64,000 bases of DNA from Aporrectodea caliginosa (Eukaryota; Annelida; Clitellata; Crassiclitellata; Lumbricidae): positions 567,001 through 631,000 of the forward strand of contig JACEVL010000497.1 in assembly GCA_020284085.1 (NCBI GenBank), written 5' to 3'. Below, in pieces: positions 11,545-22,574 of the stretch (within the stretch, counting starts at the first letter, position 1; each line of letters starts with the position of its first letter). The position numbers and the translations under genes are program-made. Below the pieces are notes generated by a model. That model did no database searches. It had not been told where the DNA came from and was given only the letters and a program-made list of their open reading frames with translations.

Positions 11545-11742
11545 ATGAATAGAATGATCTGGGTTTTGGTCTGTGGAGTGATTGTCCTAATGGTGCGAAC
11601 ATCCACCGCCATCAAATGCTACCAGTGCGACAGCAGACTGCTTCCGGCCTGCGGTGATCCGTTCTTTGCTTACCTTGCAGTACTGTTGTAGATTGCCAAG
11701 ACGGGATCAATCATTGTGTAAAGAATAAGCTCAAACTTAAAG
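11545..11742 (+). pseudogene. Ly6-A exon 1 (Ly6/uPAR protein), frameshifted
   Basis: The ATG at 11545 opens a signal peptide MNRMIWVLVCGVIVLM, ending around TSTA, followed by IKCYQCDS, the classic LxCYxC start of a Ly6/uPAR three-finger domain, and the third cysteine in ACGDPF. It is almost identical to Ly6-B exon 1 up to FFAY. There A has 17 nt where B has 12, so the frame breaks and a TAG stops translation at 11689. The original frame resumes downstream (DCQDGINHCV) up to a GT donor at 11742|11743 (AAAG|GTATAC). The exon is therefore disrupted in this haplotype or assembly. A pseudogene, an allele-specific indel or a sequence error are all possible. The family call is firm; the dead status is moderately sure. 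Confidence 0.8.
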
Positions 11743-12576
11743 GTATACGCTACTTTAAGTTATATATAAATATATATATATGAAATTAATATACATAGAC
11801 CTATATACATAGACCATATAGGTCTACCAAAAGATCACATTTAAATTTAATTGCACGGATCTGGTTCGATTCAACTACCTTAACTCATGTCATGGCAAAT
11901 CTAGACATCTTACAATCATGGAACGAAACATTACGATTCTTAGTTTTCAAACAATGGCACATTGGAAATCTAGATGCATTTCAGAGTTTCGAAATATTCA
12001 AAATTCAATACACTGCATAAAACAGATTTCGACTGAAGTTAAACATAGAAATTATGTTACAGTGGCCCGTATTGCATCTCATGATAATTATAAGGTATAC
12101 CTATGTGGATAAGGCTTATAAGAAAAGATATTGGAATAAGGCTTCACTAAAGCTTTCCTCGAGTTTATATAGGAATAAACTTCACAAGCCTTTGCCTTAA
12201 AAGCCACAGGCCGAGCAGTTGTAACTTTGCCATCTTATATCTCGCCCCTTACTCAAAAAGAAAGGCGCCTTTTAAGGTAGCAGGGTAACTGTCTCTTCAT
12301 ATTTGTTTTCTGAATACAGCCTCCGAGTTTGTATTATCTAACATCAACTTGTAAAACGATATCATTGCAAACGACATGTGCAATTATAAATTAGTTAATA
12401 ATTGGCCACCGAAATTAAAGACTTTATTTTATTGCTCAGCATGTCACTATTATCACAATTAATTTCATAATTCGGCAGGCCGCTTGCCTTTCTCCTTGGG
12501 AACCTTCAAGTTCAACTCACTCCGAAACATACACATTGACGTACGCACACAATCACATTACATGTTACGATTGCAG

Positions 12577-12815
12577 GAGATGAGGGAAAGGTAACGATTG
12601 TTCAGCGATACTGCGCATTTCCAACACAGGGAAACGACGCGTGCGCTGAAGAAGAAGACGAATTCCAACTTCTCGATGGGAGTACAGTTAAGGCAAAGGG
12701 ATCCGCGTGCATGTGCGGCGACGATCTGTGCAACGATGGCGAGAAGTTCCAGCCGATGATCAAGTTGATGATGATCGCTATGACCACTGCAATGATGAAC
12801 ATCTTCTTTAAATAA
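12577..12815 (+). CDS. Ly6-A exon 2 (Ly6/uPAR C-terminal half, GPI-type tail)
   Basis: The acceptor TTGCAG ends at 12576. With the G left by exon 1, the phase-1 frame reads GDEGKVTIVQRYC, then ACAEEEDEF, then ACMCGDDLCNDGE. This supplies the remaining cysteines and the closing CxCxxxLCN of the Ly6 fold. The last residues (KLMMIAMTTAMMNIFFK, stop at 12813-12815) are hydrophobic and fit a GPI-attachment signal or short membrane tail. The exon is open and intact, unlike exon 1. The gene's product would be a secreted or surface-anchored three-finger protein; the ligand is unknown. Its closest relative in the window is Ly6-B, whose acidic loop is longer. Confidence 0.85.
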
Positions 12816-13016
12816 CTAATAACTAGATCTATCATGCATGCGAAAACTTAAACAGACATTTCTTATTAGAGCTTAAAGCTGTATCTGTGAAAACGTTGAA
12901 GCTTTAAATATTCAGACAATATTTTTATCAACTAGTTCTATTCCGAATTCAAAACAATTTACAATTTATAGAAGTTTCTTAACGGAACATTATGTTGAAT
13001 TTTAGACAGCAATGAG

Positions 13017-13022
13017 AATAAA
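13017..13022 (+). promoter_or_regulatory. polyadenylation signal of Ly6-A
   Basis: AATAAA lies about 200 bp after the stop, within a 3' UTR strongly conserved with Ly6-B (shared ATGCATGCGAAAACTTAAAC and CAACTAGTTCTATTCCGAA). The matching hexamer in B is at 38723. Confidence 0.6.
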
Positions 13023-13217
13023 GACGCAATTTGGACATTTTAGGATAGCTAGATCTAAACCGAATACAAAAAAAGTTTTTGTTGAAATTCTGTTTGAATG
13101 ATTATGTGACTAAATCGCTAGTCTCTTCTTAAAGAACGCCAGAAGAACGCACCCAAATAATTACTTTGACACTATGTACACAAACACCATGTAACCTAAA
13201 GTAAACGGTTTCACTCT

Positions 13218-13470
13218 TGTGTGGCGCGGTGGTGTAGGGGTATGTTCGGTGCCTTGCAGCCGGAGGGTTGCGGGTTGGAATCCACCTCAAGCCACCGCGT
13301 AGGGACCCTGGGCAAGTCCTTCACTCGCAATTGCTCATGCGCTTCGGTGTGAAACTCCGATTCAGTGTCCGTGCTGTAGTCGGGAGCGCCTCTGAGTAGA
13401 AATCTTGGAAGGGGCGCAATAACAAGTGATCATACATATATACATACATACATACATACATACCTGCATA
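13218..13470 (+). mobile_element. tRNA-derived SINE with LINE-type 3' hairpin, copy 1
   Basis: It is flanked by CACTCT (13212-13217 and 13471-13476) and absent from the paralogous site after Ly6-B (near 39025). The head GTGGCGCGGTGGTGTAGGGG carries a box A-like motif, and GGGTTGGAATCC is a degraded box B. The body continues to TCGGGAGCGCCTCTGAGTAG...TTGGAAGGGGCGCAATA and an ATAC-repeat tail. The 3' hairpin is the one found at LINE ends here (for example 57917-57962), implying mobilisation by that LINE. Confidence 0.85.
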
Positions 13471-13609
13471 CACTCTGAAAAGACTCGGCATGAAAGGAAA
13501 TTAAAGCGCTTGAAATCGACGCATTGGCTTATGTACCACTTAGAAAACGATGATGATGAACTCGTCTGGATTAACTCAGCCAAGCAGTAGCGCCAGTAGA
13601 GTTGGTGTT

Positions 13610-13945
13610 GCTACGACAAGTATCCGATCCATCCTATGAACTCACCAAAACCTCTCCTCTTGCTATCTCTCCGCAGGTCTTCCACTCAAAACTGAAAACA
13701 CTGCTTTTTCACAAATCCTATCCCGATTCCTTCTCTTCCCCTCACCTTCCTCGCCATTTCAACTCTAAGCATCATCCACCTTAGCCGTCTGACTGTCTGC
13801 CTGCCTGACTCTCTGGATTTTGACCCTCTGCCTATCGATTCTGTTTTGGTTAAGCGCCTGTGAATAAGCTGGTTCCCGCGACTTCGCTTTTGTGAGCGCT
13901 GTAGAAATATCGAGTTTACGATTACGATTACGATTACGATTACCC
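13610..13945 (+). mobile_element. LINE 3' end with TTACGA tail
   Basis: This stretch is present in duplication copy 1 and missing from the matching place near 39200. A short C-terminal ORF piece (ISPQVFHSKLKTLLFHKSYP) is followed by a 3' UTR. That ends in GCGCCTGTGAATAAGCTGG...GAGCGCTGTAGAAATATCG and five TTACGA units. The same tail closes the block at 61640-61765, and relatives occur at 5752 and 54645. It is a truncated retrotransposon copy. Confidence 0.7.
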
Positions 13946-14159
13946 AGTGTGGTCGGTAACTCATGGTGTCACCCATGGACCTCCTCCCTTGTAAGACCAT
14001 ACACGATTCTTAGTAATGTTTTTTGTACATACTAATGTTACTCGTAAATCGCGATTCCTGAATATTACTGAATGTAATGGTAATAGTAGTGACATAAACA
14101 ACTAGCAGAATTAAAATAACAGGCCTCATTGTAAAGTTATGTTTAAAAAATACAGAAAA

Positions 14160-14455
14160 CCGCGTGGGGCGCGGTGGTGTAGGGACTGTGTTCGGTGCCT
14201 TGCAGCCGGAGGGTTGCGGGTTCGAATCCACCTCAAAGGGGTATGTTTGGTGCCTTGCAGCCGGAGGGTTGCGGGTTCGAATCCACCTCAAGCTGCCGCG
14301 TAGGGACCCTGGGCAAGTCCTTCACTCGCAATTGCTCATGCGCTTCGGCGTGAAATTCCGATTAAGTGTCCGCGCTGTACAGTTGTCGGGAGCGCCTCTG
14401 AGTAGAAATCTTGAAGCAGGGGCGCTATATGAATATCTGAAATAAATAAATAAAA
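14160..14455 (+). mobile_element. tRNA-derived SINE, copy 2, with duplicated promoter segment
   Basis: Same family as 13218: the head GGGGCGCGGTGGTGTAGGG is followed by GGGTTCGAATCC, a perfect box B. About 60 bp containing the box B region is repeated in tandem (two GGGTTCGAATCCACCTCAA blocks at 14219 and 14272). The 3' end has GGGAGCGCCTCTGAGTAG, CTTGAAGCAGGGGCGCTATA and an AATA-repeat tail. Duplication copy 2 lacks it at the matching place near 39560. Confidence 0.88.
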
Positions 14456-15223
14456 TTATAAAATAACTACGGTAATGTTAATTGGCAAATTATATATAGT
14501 GAGGAAAAATAATTAGAAATTTGGCTGATTATTCCTTAAAACATTGTAATATAATACTATATTAAAATCAGGTTAGCAATTAAGAACATTAATTTCATGG
14601 AAATATACTCATAAATGAAATAATACAAACAAACAAAAACAGGAACAAAATACGCAAGTATTCCAGCACTTAGTAAACTTGTCAATCACTTTATCGAAAT
14701 CAATGCCTTTCGCCAACTCAAATTCAATTGATAATATCGCAAGATCGTGAAGCCTTGACTGTCCCGTGGTAGATCGCAGATAGTTCTTTATAAGTTTCAG
14801 CTTTAGACAGTCATTTTGGTGTCACTCCTCTGAAGGTGTCATTCGGTGTGGTCGAATCCCTCGCAACTCCCCCACTACAGCTAAGACAAACATGCAGATG
14901 TATACTAGGGCTATAGGCTAGTATAGGCGCTATATAAAAGCCAACAAAGAAACTATTTAACCGAGAAACAAGGGCGTTGACTATTTGTTTTATAAGGTTA
15001 ATCAATTGGTCGTTAATCGCTACTGTGCCACACAATCGGCAAGTGAAGCATTGTAGTCAATTGTTAGGGCGTTCGGGCTGTAACGAGAAGAGTACACAGG
15101 GGCCTACGGTTTCGAGTCTTTTCTGAAGGTGCTAACTGTGTCGGGATCTTGAGCAAGTCCTTCATGCAGAACTGCTTGCCGCCATCGATGTTCTGTCGTA
15201 TGACGTGTGTGCACTTCTACACT

Positions 15224-15510
15224 TTGGAATAATAATTATAATCTTCGTTTATTGATTCAAACTGACATGAACGCAGTATGATTACAAGTCAGAGTATGAA
15301 TGGATGATCGCAAGTTATTACAGAAGTCGAATTTAACTGTATCACAGCCATGCAAGGCGCCCATCTGTCCTACTGCTCATTTTACTAACGCCATCTGCCG
15401 AATGAAGGCTGAGTCGACCTTTGGGAGGTAGGGGAATCGATCCCGCGTCCGTGCTGATCTTCTGCTCTTCATGCCGTAGTGCTAACCATTCACCTAAAAA
15501 AAAACCTCCC
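15224..15510 (-). mobile_element. tRNA-derived SINE, second family, minus strand
   Basis: Read on the minus strand: a box A-like GAATGGTTAGCAC, a box B GGGATCGATTCCC, a body including GCCTTGCATGGCTG and CATACTGCGTTCATGTC, and an end at AATAAACGAAGATT plus an AT-rich tail. An orthologous, partly deleted copy sits at 40540-40800 in the second duplication copy, so this SINE predates the duplication. A plus-strand partial copy lies at 16475-16680. Confidence 0.75.
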
Positions 15511-16474
15511 GACAGGACAGCAATATCAAGCACAGTTGTATCGAATGATATTGTATCGTATTGCATTAATTTGTTAACTTACGATTCGTATAGATCGTTT
15601 GAGCTGGAAAACGAAATTTAAGACCTGTATCTGAAAGTAACTGTTGACAAAGAATTGGCTCAGCAAGTAAGAAAGTCTCAGCAACATAAGAACAACGTAT
15701 AAGCATGCATATGCTGTTTGCTGCCCTATGAATGCATGTACCTACGTAAACTACACCTCGCCATATCCCTGTAACGACTAAAAAAATAAATTAACATTTA
15801 TTTACTTGTGCATGTATCTGGACTTTTATAAGGCGCATTACAGGAACCACTCAAAGGCTCTAATATGACTAGACAGTGAGTATGCATAGATCAATAATCA
15901 ATTTTCGACTAAGCAACGCTCCAGCTTGCAATAGCTGACCTCTACTTCAAGAGAACATTAGGCTACATGCTCCATTTTTTTAATCATAATTATAGCCCAC
16001 ACGCGTGTTTTTGTATAGGCGTGCTTAGCTCTTATTAAAACTTCACTAGAGTGCAAAGTTAGACAATTTTAGGCCTAATATACAGATATAAACTTAAAAA
16101 TCATCTCAGCACCTTAGCATATCTGTTGTGTCATAGTTTGATTAGCGTCATACTGCTACTTTGGTCTGATAATGTAACAGCACACTTATCACTCATCTTT
16201 TTCAATTTCATTCTCTCCGTAGAGAAATGTCTGGTCTCTTCGATCTTTCGGAGTTCGATCTGGTTTCTCCAATGAGTAATAATGATTTTTGATTGCGATT
16301 TCGTTCTAGGCAACCATCAAGTGATGTCTGGGGCAGTATGATAACTGCGCTGTAGAACTTGTTACTAGATTAGATTAGACACATCTATGTAGGCCTAGTA
16401 AAATATAGCTTATTAATTTAGCCTACTTGTTGAGACATTCATTGTACCCCACGTTGGTTCTGAGCAAAGATGGT

Positions 16475-16682
16475 GTCGACTCAGCCTTTTCATTCGCTAG
16501 GTGGCGTTGAAAAATGAGTGGTATGACGTGATGGGCGCCTTGCATGGCTGCCAAACAGTTAAATTCGACTCCTAGGCTGTAATAACTTGTGATCATCCGT
16601 TCAAACTATGATTTGTAATCATCCTGCGTACTTGTCAGTTTGAAACATTAAACGAAGATTGTTATTATTATTATTATTATTT
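16475..16682 (+). mobile_element. partial SINE (same family as 15224), plus strand
   Basis: It lacks the tRNA-like head, but the 3' two-thirds match: GTCGACTCAGCC, GGGCGCCTTGCATGGCTG, ACTTGTGATCATCCGTTC and AACATTAAACGAAGATTG followed by a TTA-repeat. It lies at the right border of duplication copy 1 and abuts an RTE-like LINE fragment. Confidence 0.65.
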
Positions 16683-16699
16683 TCATTCAAGATGACATC

Positions 16700-17040
16700 T
16701 GGTTGGACTCAGCTGGTAAGCAACGAAGAGGTATACAAAAGAGTAGAAATGACCGAGAACCCCATGCAGAAAGTTACTCAGCGAAAACTTGGATTGTTCG
16801 GACATATCTGTAGAATGAAAGAGGACAGAAAGTTCAAGGCCCTGATGTTAGGAATAATGGAGGGTACGAACAAAAGAGGCAGACCGCATAGAGAATGGAC
16901 AGATGACATTGAAGAGTGGTGTGGAACAGATCTGCAGAAACTGTGTCACGCGGTTCAGAACAGAGTCGAATGGAGAGACATTGTGAAGAAGGCATCGGAC
17001 ACCTACGGTCACTGAGCCCATGGTAATTGATGATGATGAT
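16700..17040 (+). mobile_element. RTE-like LINE 3' fragment (endonuclease-RT C-terminus)
   Basis: An open stretch of about 100 residues reads RKLGLFGHICRMKEDRKF, then NKRGRPHREWTDDIEEW and VEWRDIVKKASDTYGH with a stop. The GHxxRM...RGRPxxxWxDDI...WRxxV pattern is the well-known C-terminus of RTE-type endonuclease/reverse-transcriptase ORFs. The 3' end is CACTGAGCCCATGG plus a TGATGATGAT tail. A second, nearly identical copy lies at 24669-25037. Confidence 0.8.
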
Positions 17041-17156
17041 AAAGTCCTATGATGCATCCTGCCTGTTCTGCAGCCTGGCAAAACCAGCATTGCAGGAATT
17101 AGGCCTATTATTTTTTTACCCTAGGTAGGAATAATCCTTCCGGCTTCTAAAAATAA

Positions 17157-17464
<308 letters not shown>

Positions 17465-17489
17465 TATTTGTTCAAAACATTCAGCAGAA

Positions 17490-17830
17490 CATTTTTAAAG
17501 GAATTCATTTCTGGAATATCTACGTTTATAAATCTGACCCGTTACATTTATGACGAGCTAGTCCTGCATTTCACAATTTTGCTTCTGCATAAAACGGTGA
17601 AAAAACACTATAAGAAAACAAAACATTAAAACGCAAGGTTATATGTTTCTGTAAAAACTTATCAGAAGAGATGCAGGTCTACTGAAGATCTTTCCACTTG
17701 ATCACAGTAAACCAACAACGGGACATCTTTCAAATTTTCAAATTTCAGTTGGTAGTCCTGCTCATTGGCTAAACTCAAAATAACGGGAGATGTGTTCTCA
17801 CCACTCGGGGCTCTTCACTTTATGGCTGGT
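17490..17830 (+). repeat. diverged third copy of the Ly6-unit upstream region
   Basis: It is collinear with 6450-7020 and 28660-29860: AAAACGGTGAAAAAACACTA, GCAAGGTTATATG, CTTATCAGAAGAGATG, CACTTGATCACAGTAAACCA and CGGGAGATGTGTT. Divergence is greater than between copies 1 and 2. No Ly6 exon follows within reach, so it looks like an older, truncated duplicate. Confidence 0.55.
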
Positions 17831-18334
17831 CGTCATCCACGCAGTAATCGGGACTGGACTGCTTAATCACTGCATTTGTTATTGTGCATTGAGTGAAAAG
17901 CTACCGTTTCAGTTGCTTAATTTCTTCATTAATTAATTACCGGTAATTAATTAATTAATTAATTAATATTTTAATAATAACAACAAGATGAGTAGGGCCT
18001 TTTCAGACAATGTTCTACAATAGATAATGTTGAAGTCTCTGAGGGATCCTGTATACCTCGGGGCATTTAAAAAAAATAATAAAAAAAATAACAACAATAA
18101 TAATACAATAATATCAATAATAACGACCACTTAAGGTAATGAGCTCTCTTTAAAAGTTAGGCCTACTATTAGTAATTTTTTTTGAAAATTATGTTACTTA
18201 CATAGGTTCGAGCTTAGAAGTCGTTGTGTGAACATTAAACGCTTGTGATAAAACAAGAGTAGGAGGAGACCCAGTCACTTTGTCAATTTGTAACTCGATC
18301 GCTTATCTCCATCTATAGCACGCCCCTTCACCGA

Positions 18335-18815
18335 AACCGTGTGAGCCGTTCTAACCTTTGTCGAAAAAATAATATTATCTCACATCCAGGTTATATTTAT
18401 CTGATTTATAGGTGTGTATAGGTCTATCTATTTAATTAATCTGTGAAAACACCGTCGCGTCAATGTTGTAGCTGAGAGATAACTGGTCATATATTATATT
18501 CTGAATAATTCAGGATCACATAAATCTATTCCGATTCCGACAGTTTTTTAATTTATTAATTTATTCCTGTTTTATCTAGTGTGAGCCGTTCTAACTTCTG
18601 TTGAAAAAATCATACATTCCCACATTCAGTCTAAATTTATCTGATTTATAGAGGTAGGCCTATTTATCTATTTAAACTATTTTGTAAAAACACCGTCGTA
18701 GCAATGTTTAAGCTAAAAAATAATTGGAATTATTCTCAATAATTCAGGATCACATGAATCTATCCCGATTCCAGAACATTTTTTTTATTATTTATTCATG
18801 TTTTATCTAGTAAGC
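18335..18815 (+). repeat. tandem duplication of about 240 bp
   Basis: Two units (18335-18580 and 18581-18815) share GTGTGAGCCGTTCTAAC, TTTATCTGATTTATAG, AAAACACCGTCG, AATTCAGGATCACAT and TGTTTTATCTAGT. No coding content is seen. Confidence 0.75.
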
Positions 18816-18989
18816 AAATATAAAATATAATTTGTGGATCAGCTAAATACACCCCACTTAGTAAAGCTGATTATTTAGTGCTTTTCTACTCCGTATTCTC
18901 TTTTAATAGTACACATCAAGCTTAACACTTGATTAGACCATCATAAAATTTTGCAGGATCACATTTTCTCCTTATAAGCACAATTAGTT

Positions 18990-20375
18990 TTTTAAATATT
19001 CGACATGGTTTAGCTCCTGTGCTACTTCAATTTAATAAAGAAATAAACAGCAACAATTGCAAAAACCGAAACTCTTCCTCTCTCACTTTCACCTCCGACT
19101 TAGGCCTTCCTGTGCGCAATATTGGCAACCTTTGATCTACACCTATCCTTCTCTGATCACATCTCCAACCTCTCGCGCACCATGCAGCTTCGGGCACATT
19201 TGTCACCTCCGCCGCCTTCGACCCATGCTTGACATTAAAACTTAACCCTAGGGCTACCAAGCTTTTTTTGTAACACTGACTACCAAGGGGGTGGTTACCA
19301 CCCCCTGGATTTCGTGTTTGGTTTCACATATCATAACTTGTAATATAGCAATGGATTCAGCATTAATTTCTGCACAGAATGATATATTTAGTTGTACATT
19401 ATGTGAATGCACCTCGAAATTACATCACTTTTAACAATGGAACCCATTAATTAGCAATATTTTATATTATTGCGTACATTTTGTACTTTTTGGATAAACA
19501 AATGTAAGATTATGTGTGTTTTGAAACTAATCTATGTATAAAAGATACACATAATCATCCCTAAACATGTTTATATAGTATAATTGTACATCCATACATA
19601 TATATCCATAAATATATATATCGGTTTACGTTGTAATGCTGTATTCAGCCATTTTCACAAAGATTACGCGTATTATTATTTATTTTGATCACTTCCGGTA
19701 TTCAAAAGACAAATATGTAGGTATGCAAATGAAGCCCTACATTCCCTCTAAAGAATGGTATCTTTGTTTCTCTTCCAGGAAGACAAATGAATACGCTACA
19801 GACAAAAACTAAGGGGGAGTGCTTCTATTTAGCCATTTTTCACGCATGTTACGCGTATTATTATTTATTTTGATCACTTCCGGTTTTCATAAGACAAAGA
19901 TGTAGGTATGCAAATGAAGCCCTACATTCCCTCTAAAGAATGGTATAATTGTTTCTCTTCTAGGAAAAATAGTCAATAAGCTATAGTCGAAAAACTGGGG
20001 GGTGGTATCCACCCCCACCCCCTGGTGCCTCGGGTATATCAGGTATAACTTTTGAATGGCGTGGGCTACCACCATGATGTTTACCTCAAAATGTGCGCCA
20101 ATGAATCTGCTACAGCTGCTTAAAATGCCAAAATTATATTCCATATGGAAAGAAAAAAATTTCATAAAAACGTAGCGGGGTGGCAACCACCCCCCCCCCT
20201 CTGGTAGCCCGAGGGTTAAATTGCAGTCACCGTCAGTACAGAAGTGAATTCATGTTGCCAGCCAGTTTCTCTGGATTTCTTGATCGCTCCCGCCATTGTT
20301 GGCACACTGAACATGCTTCTATTGCCCTCGACTACTTGTGTGATGCCGTTTCTGTTCTCGTTGCGTGTTAAGGAG
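18990..20375 (+). mobile_element. possible LINE fragments flanking the piggyBac element
   Basis: Left of the element, about 19140-19190, a frame reads SDHISNLSRTMQLRAH, reminiscent of the SAHISNLSR block of the LINE at 31150. To the right, near 20290-20350, TEHASIALDYLCDAV resembles the conserved RT motif before the first catalytic Asp. The frames are broken, so this is weak evidence that the piggyBac landed in LINE debris. Confidence 0.35.
19246..20215. mobile_element. non-autonomous piggyBac-type element (970 bp)
   Basis: TTAA target sites lie at both borders (19242-19245 and 20216-20219). The terminal inverted repeats are CCCTAGGGCTACCA and, reversed, CCCTCGGGCTACCA. TTAA duplication with CCC...GGG termini is the piggyBac signature. 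Both ends carry GGGGGTGG/CCACCCCC subterminal blocks. A direct duplication of about 135 bp lies inside (19650-19785 and 19830-19966). No transposase is seen. Confidence 0.85.
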
Positions 20376-20782
20376 GCGTTGAATTCTTGAATCAAGAGGA
20401 CGTTCTGGAAGATCGTTCACAACCTTGTCTGAGGCGGCAACCATCTGACCTTTAGATATGATTCGTGGGGTCAATCTGCTAGAATCTTTCACCGATGATC
20501 TTGAAAAAAACCATTTAGGTGTCGTGATGAAGTCATACTATCCCTTTGTTTCTCGATTGACGAATAGTGGAATCCATTTGGGATGTTCATCAGACCCTCA
20601 GTATCTCTGACAGCCATGACCAGTAATCTCTTCTCTTCCACCAAGACATTATCGTGGAAGAATCCAAATCCTACCAGCAGCTCAGACGGGACCAAATGCT
20701 GTGGTGGCAGTTTCTACAACCTCCCTGCATAGCAAGGGGAACGGGTCATTTCTTGAAGCAGCTGCAGGTGGTAATGGGAATT

Positions 20783-22574
20783 GCAAATTTATATAGCGCC
20801 ACTTCAGGAGAGATTTATCAGAGGCGTTCCCGACCTAACACAATGAAACCGCGATCGAACAAGACGGTTTCAAGCGTTTGCGGAAAAGAGGCAGAGTTAC
20901 CTGTTACAAGTTGCGACCTGTCAGCTTGATGTTGAGGGTTCTAGGACGATTGGTCATAGGACGATTGATCATAGGACGATTGGTCGTAGGACGATTGGTC
21001 ATAGGACGATTGGTCATACGGACGATTGGTCATAGGACGATTGATCATAGGACGATTGGTCATAGGACGATTGGTCATACGGACAATTGGTCATAGGACG
21101 ATTGGTCGTAGGACGATTGGTCATAGGACGATTGGTCATACGGACGATTGGTCATAGGACGATTGATCATAGGACGATTGGTCATAGGACGATTGGTCAT
21201 ACGGACAATTGGTCATAGGACGATTGGTCGTAGGACGATTGGTCATAGGACGATTGGTCATACGGACGATTGGTCATAGGACGATTGATCATAGGACGAT
21301 TGGTCATAGGACGATTGGTCATACGGACAATTGGTCATAGGACGATTGGTCGTAGGACGATTGGTCATAGGACGATTGGTCATACGGACGATTGGTCATA
21401 GGACGATTGATCATAGGACGATTGGTCATAGGACGATTGGTCATACGGACAATTGGTCATAGGACGATTGGTCGTAGGACGATTGGTCATAGGACGATTG
21501 GTCATACGGACGATTGGTCATAGGACGATTGATCATAGGACGATTGGTCGTAGGGCGATTGGTCATAGGACGATTGGTCATACGGACGATTGGTCATAGG
21601 ACGATTGGTCGTAGGACGATTGGTCATAGGACGATTGGTCATACGGACGATTGGTCATAGGACGATTGATCATAGGACGATTGGTCATAGGACGATTGGT
21701 CATACGGACGATTGGTCATAGGACGATTGGTCATAGGACGATTGGTCATAGGACGATTGGTCACAGGGCCTAATACCGGTCATAGGTCCTATCGGCGATG
21801 GGACTATCGAAGGCTATCAAAGGCTAAAACAAAGAAGTTTTTAAAACATGAAAACTATTTACTGGATCATTTTACTGTGAAATACGTAATACAAAATACG
21901 AACAATACGTAAAAGTCTAGAACGTCAACAGATTTTTCACTACTTGAATGAAACATGAGACAAGACACGCAGATATGCGAGAATGTCGGTTTTCCCGTAT
22001 GTTCCAACTGCCCGCATGACACGATCTTTCGTGAATTGAAGCCTGCATGTAATTATCTTAATAAGTTTCTTGATTGGCACTGGTTGTATTTGTCTGAAAA
22101 CGATCAATGTCCCTAATTGATGCCTTTCATACTTGAGTTACATACGGGTAAAACGTGTACTATTTCGACCAAACGTCAAGTTCTTTGAAGTGAGTTGATC
22201 CCTGTAAGTATTACCCTAATAAGTGTCTTGATTGGCACTGATTGTATTTGTCTAAAAACGATGTATGCCCGGTGCGTTAAGCTTAAAACTAAGAATGTCC
22301 ATAACTAACGACTACAACGAATTATGCCGGTTTATTAGCGGCATATGACCAATCGTCCTATGACCAATCGTCCGTATGACCAATCGTCCTATGACCAATC
22401 GTCCTATGACCAATCGTCCTATGACCAATCGTCCGGATACCGATGTTGAGAATAAACGAAATTGATTGATTGATTGAGAATCTCATGTCACAGGTTGTTA
22501 GGCAGCTTGTTCCAGTAGGCTGGGCCGACCACAGCAAAATCTATGTGCTGGGCCGTGGAAGTCCGGTCTGGAGC
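20783..22574 (-). mobile_element. LINE 3' end, minus strand, split by two insertions
   Basis: On the minus strand, FAVVGPAYWNKLPNNL (22560-22510) is the usual LINE C-terminal motif. After the insertion at 20937-22441 is skipped, the ending TVLFDRGFIVLGRERL and stop appear at about 20885-20830. The stop lies inside the 3' hairpin GGGAACGCCTCTGA...GGCGCTATATAAAT. The LINE is thus host to the foldback element at 20937 and the hAT at 22575. Confidence 0.6.
20937..22441. mobile_element. foldback element with GGACGATTGGTCATA arrays, 9-bp target duplication
   Basis: It is flanked by the exact repeat GATGTTGAG (20928-20936 and 22442-22450). The left arm (20941-21770) is a long tandem array of a 15-bp unit GGACGATTGGTCATA with 16-bp CGGACGATTGGTCATA variants and a higher-order period. 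The right arm (22347-22435) holds a few units in inverted orientation. The core has two diverged direct repeats (about 22060-22110 and 22220-22265). A 9-bp duplication fits Mutator-like elements; no transposase is present, so this is inference. Confidence 0.8.

Larger units (their letters stand above)
5870..16475 (+). repeat. segmental duplication, copy 1 (contains Ly6-A)
   Basis: Long collinear similarity to 28090-42165 runs through the upstream region, both Ly6 exons, the 3' UTR and several kb downstream. Shared anchors include CAGCTCGAGTTTAGAGCCAG (6121 and 28345), the Ly6 upstream block (11190 and 33410) and GGTGTCACTCCTCTGAAGG (14818 and 40393). The boundaries are approximate. Differences are mostly insertions with target duplications, so the two copies act as each other's empty-site controls. 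Confidence 0.85.

Noticed and set aside
14160..14300. Functional tRNA gene from the box A/box B sequences
   Set aside because: The tRNA-like head continues into a SINE body and LINE-type tail, and it does not fold as a full tRNA by eye.
20941..21770. Protein of repeated RLVIGRLVIGR residues
   Set aside because: The frames are by-products of a 15-bp tandem array inside a transposon arm; no start or splice context.
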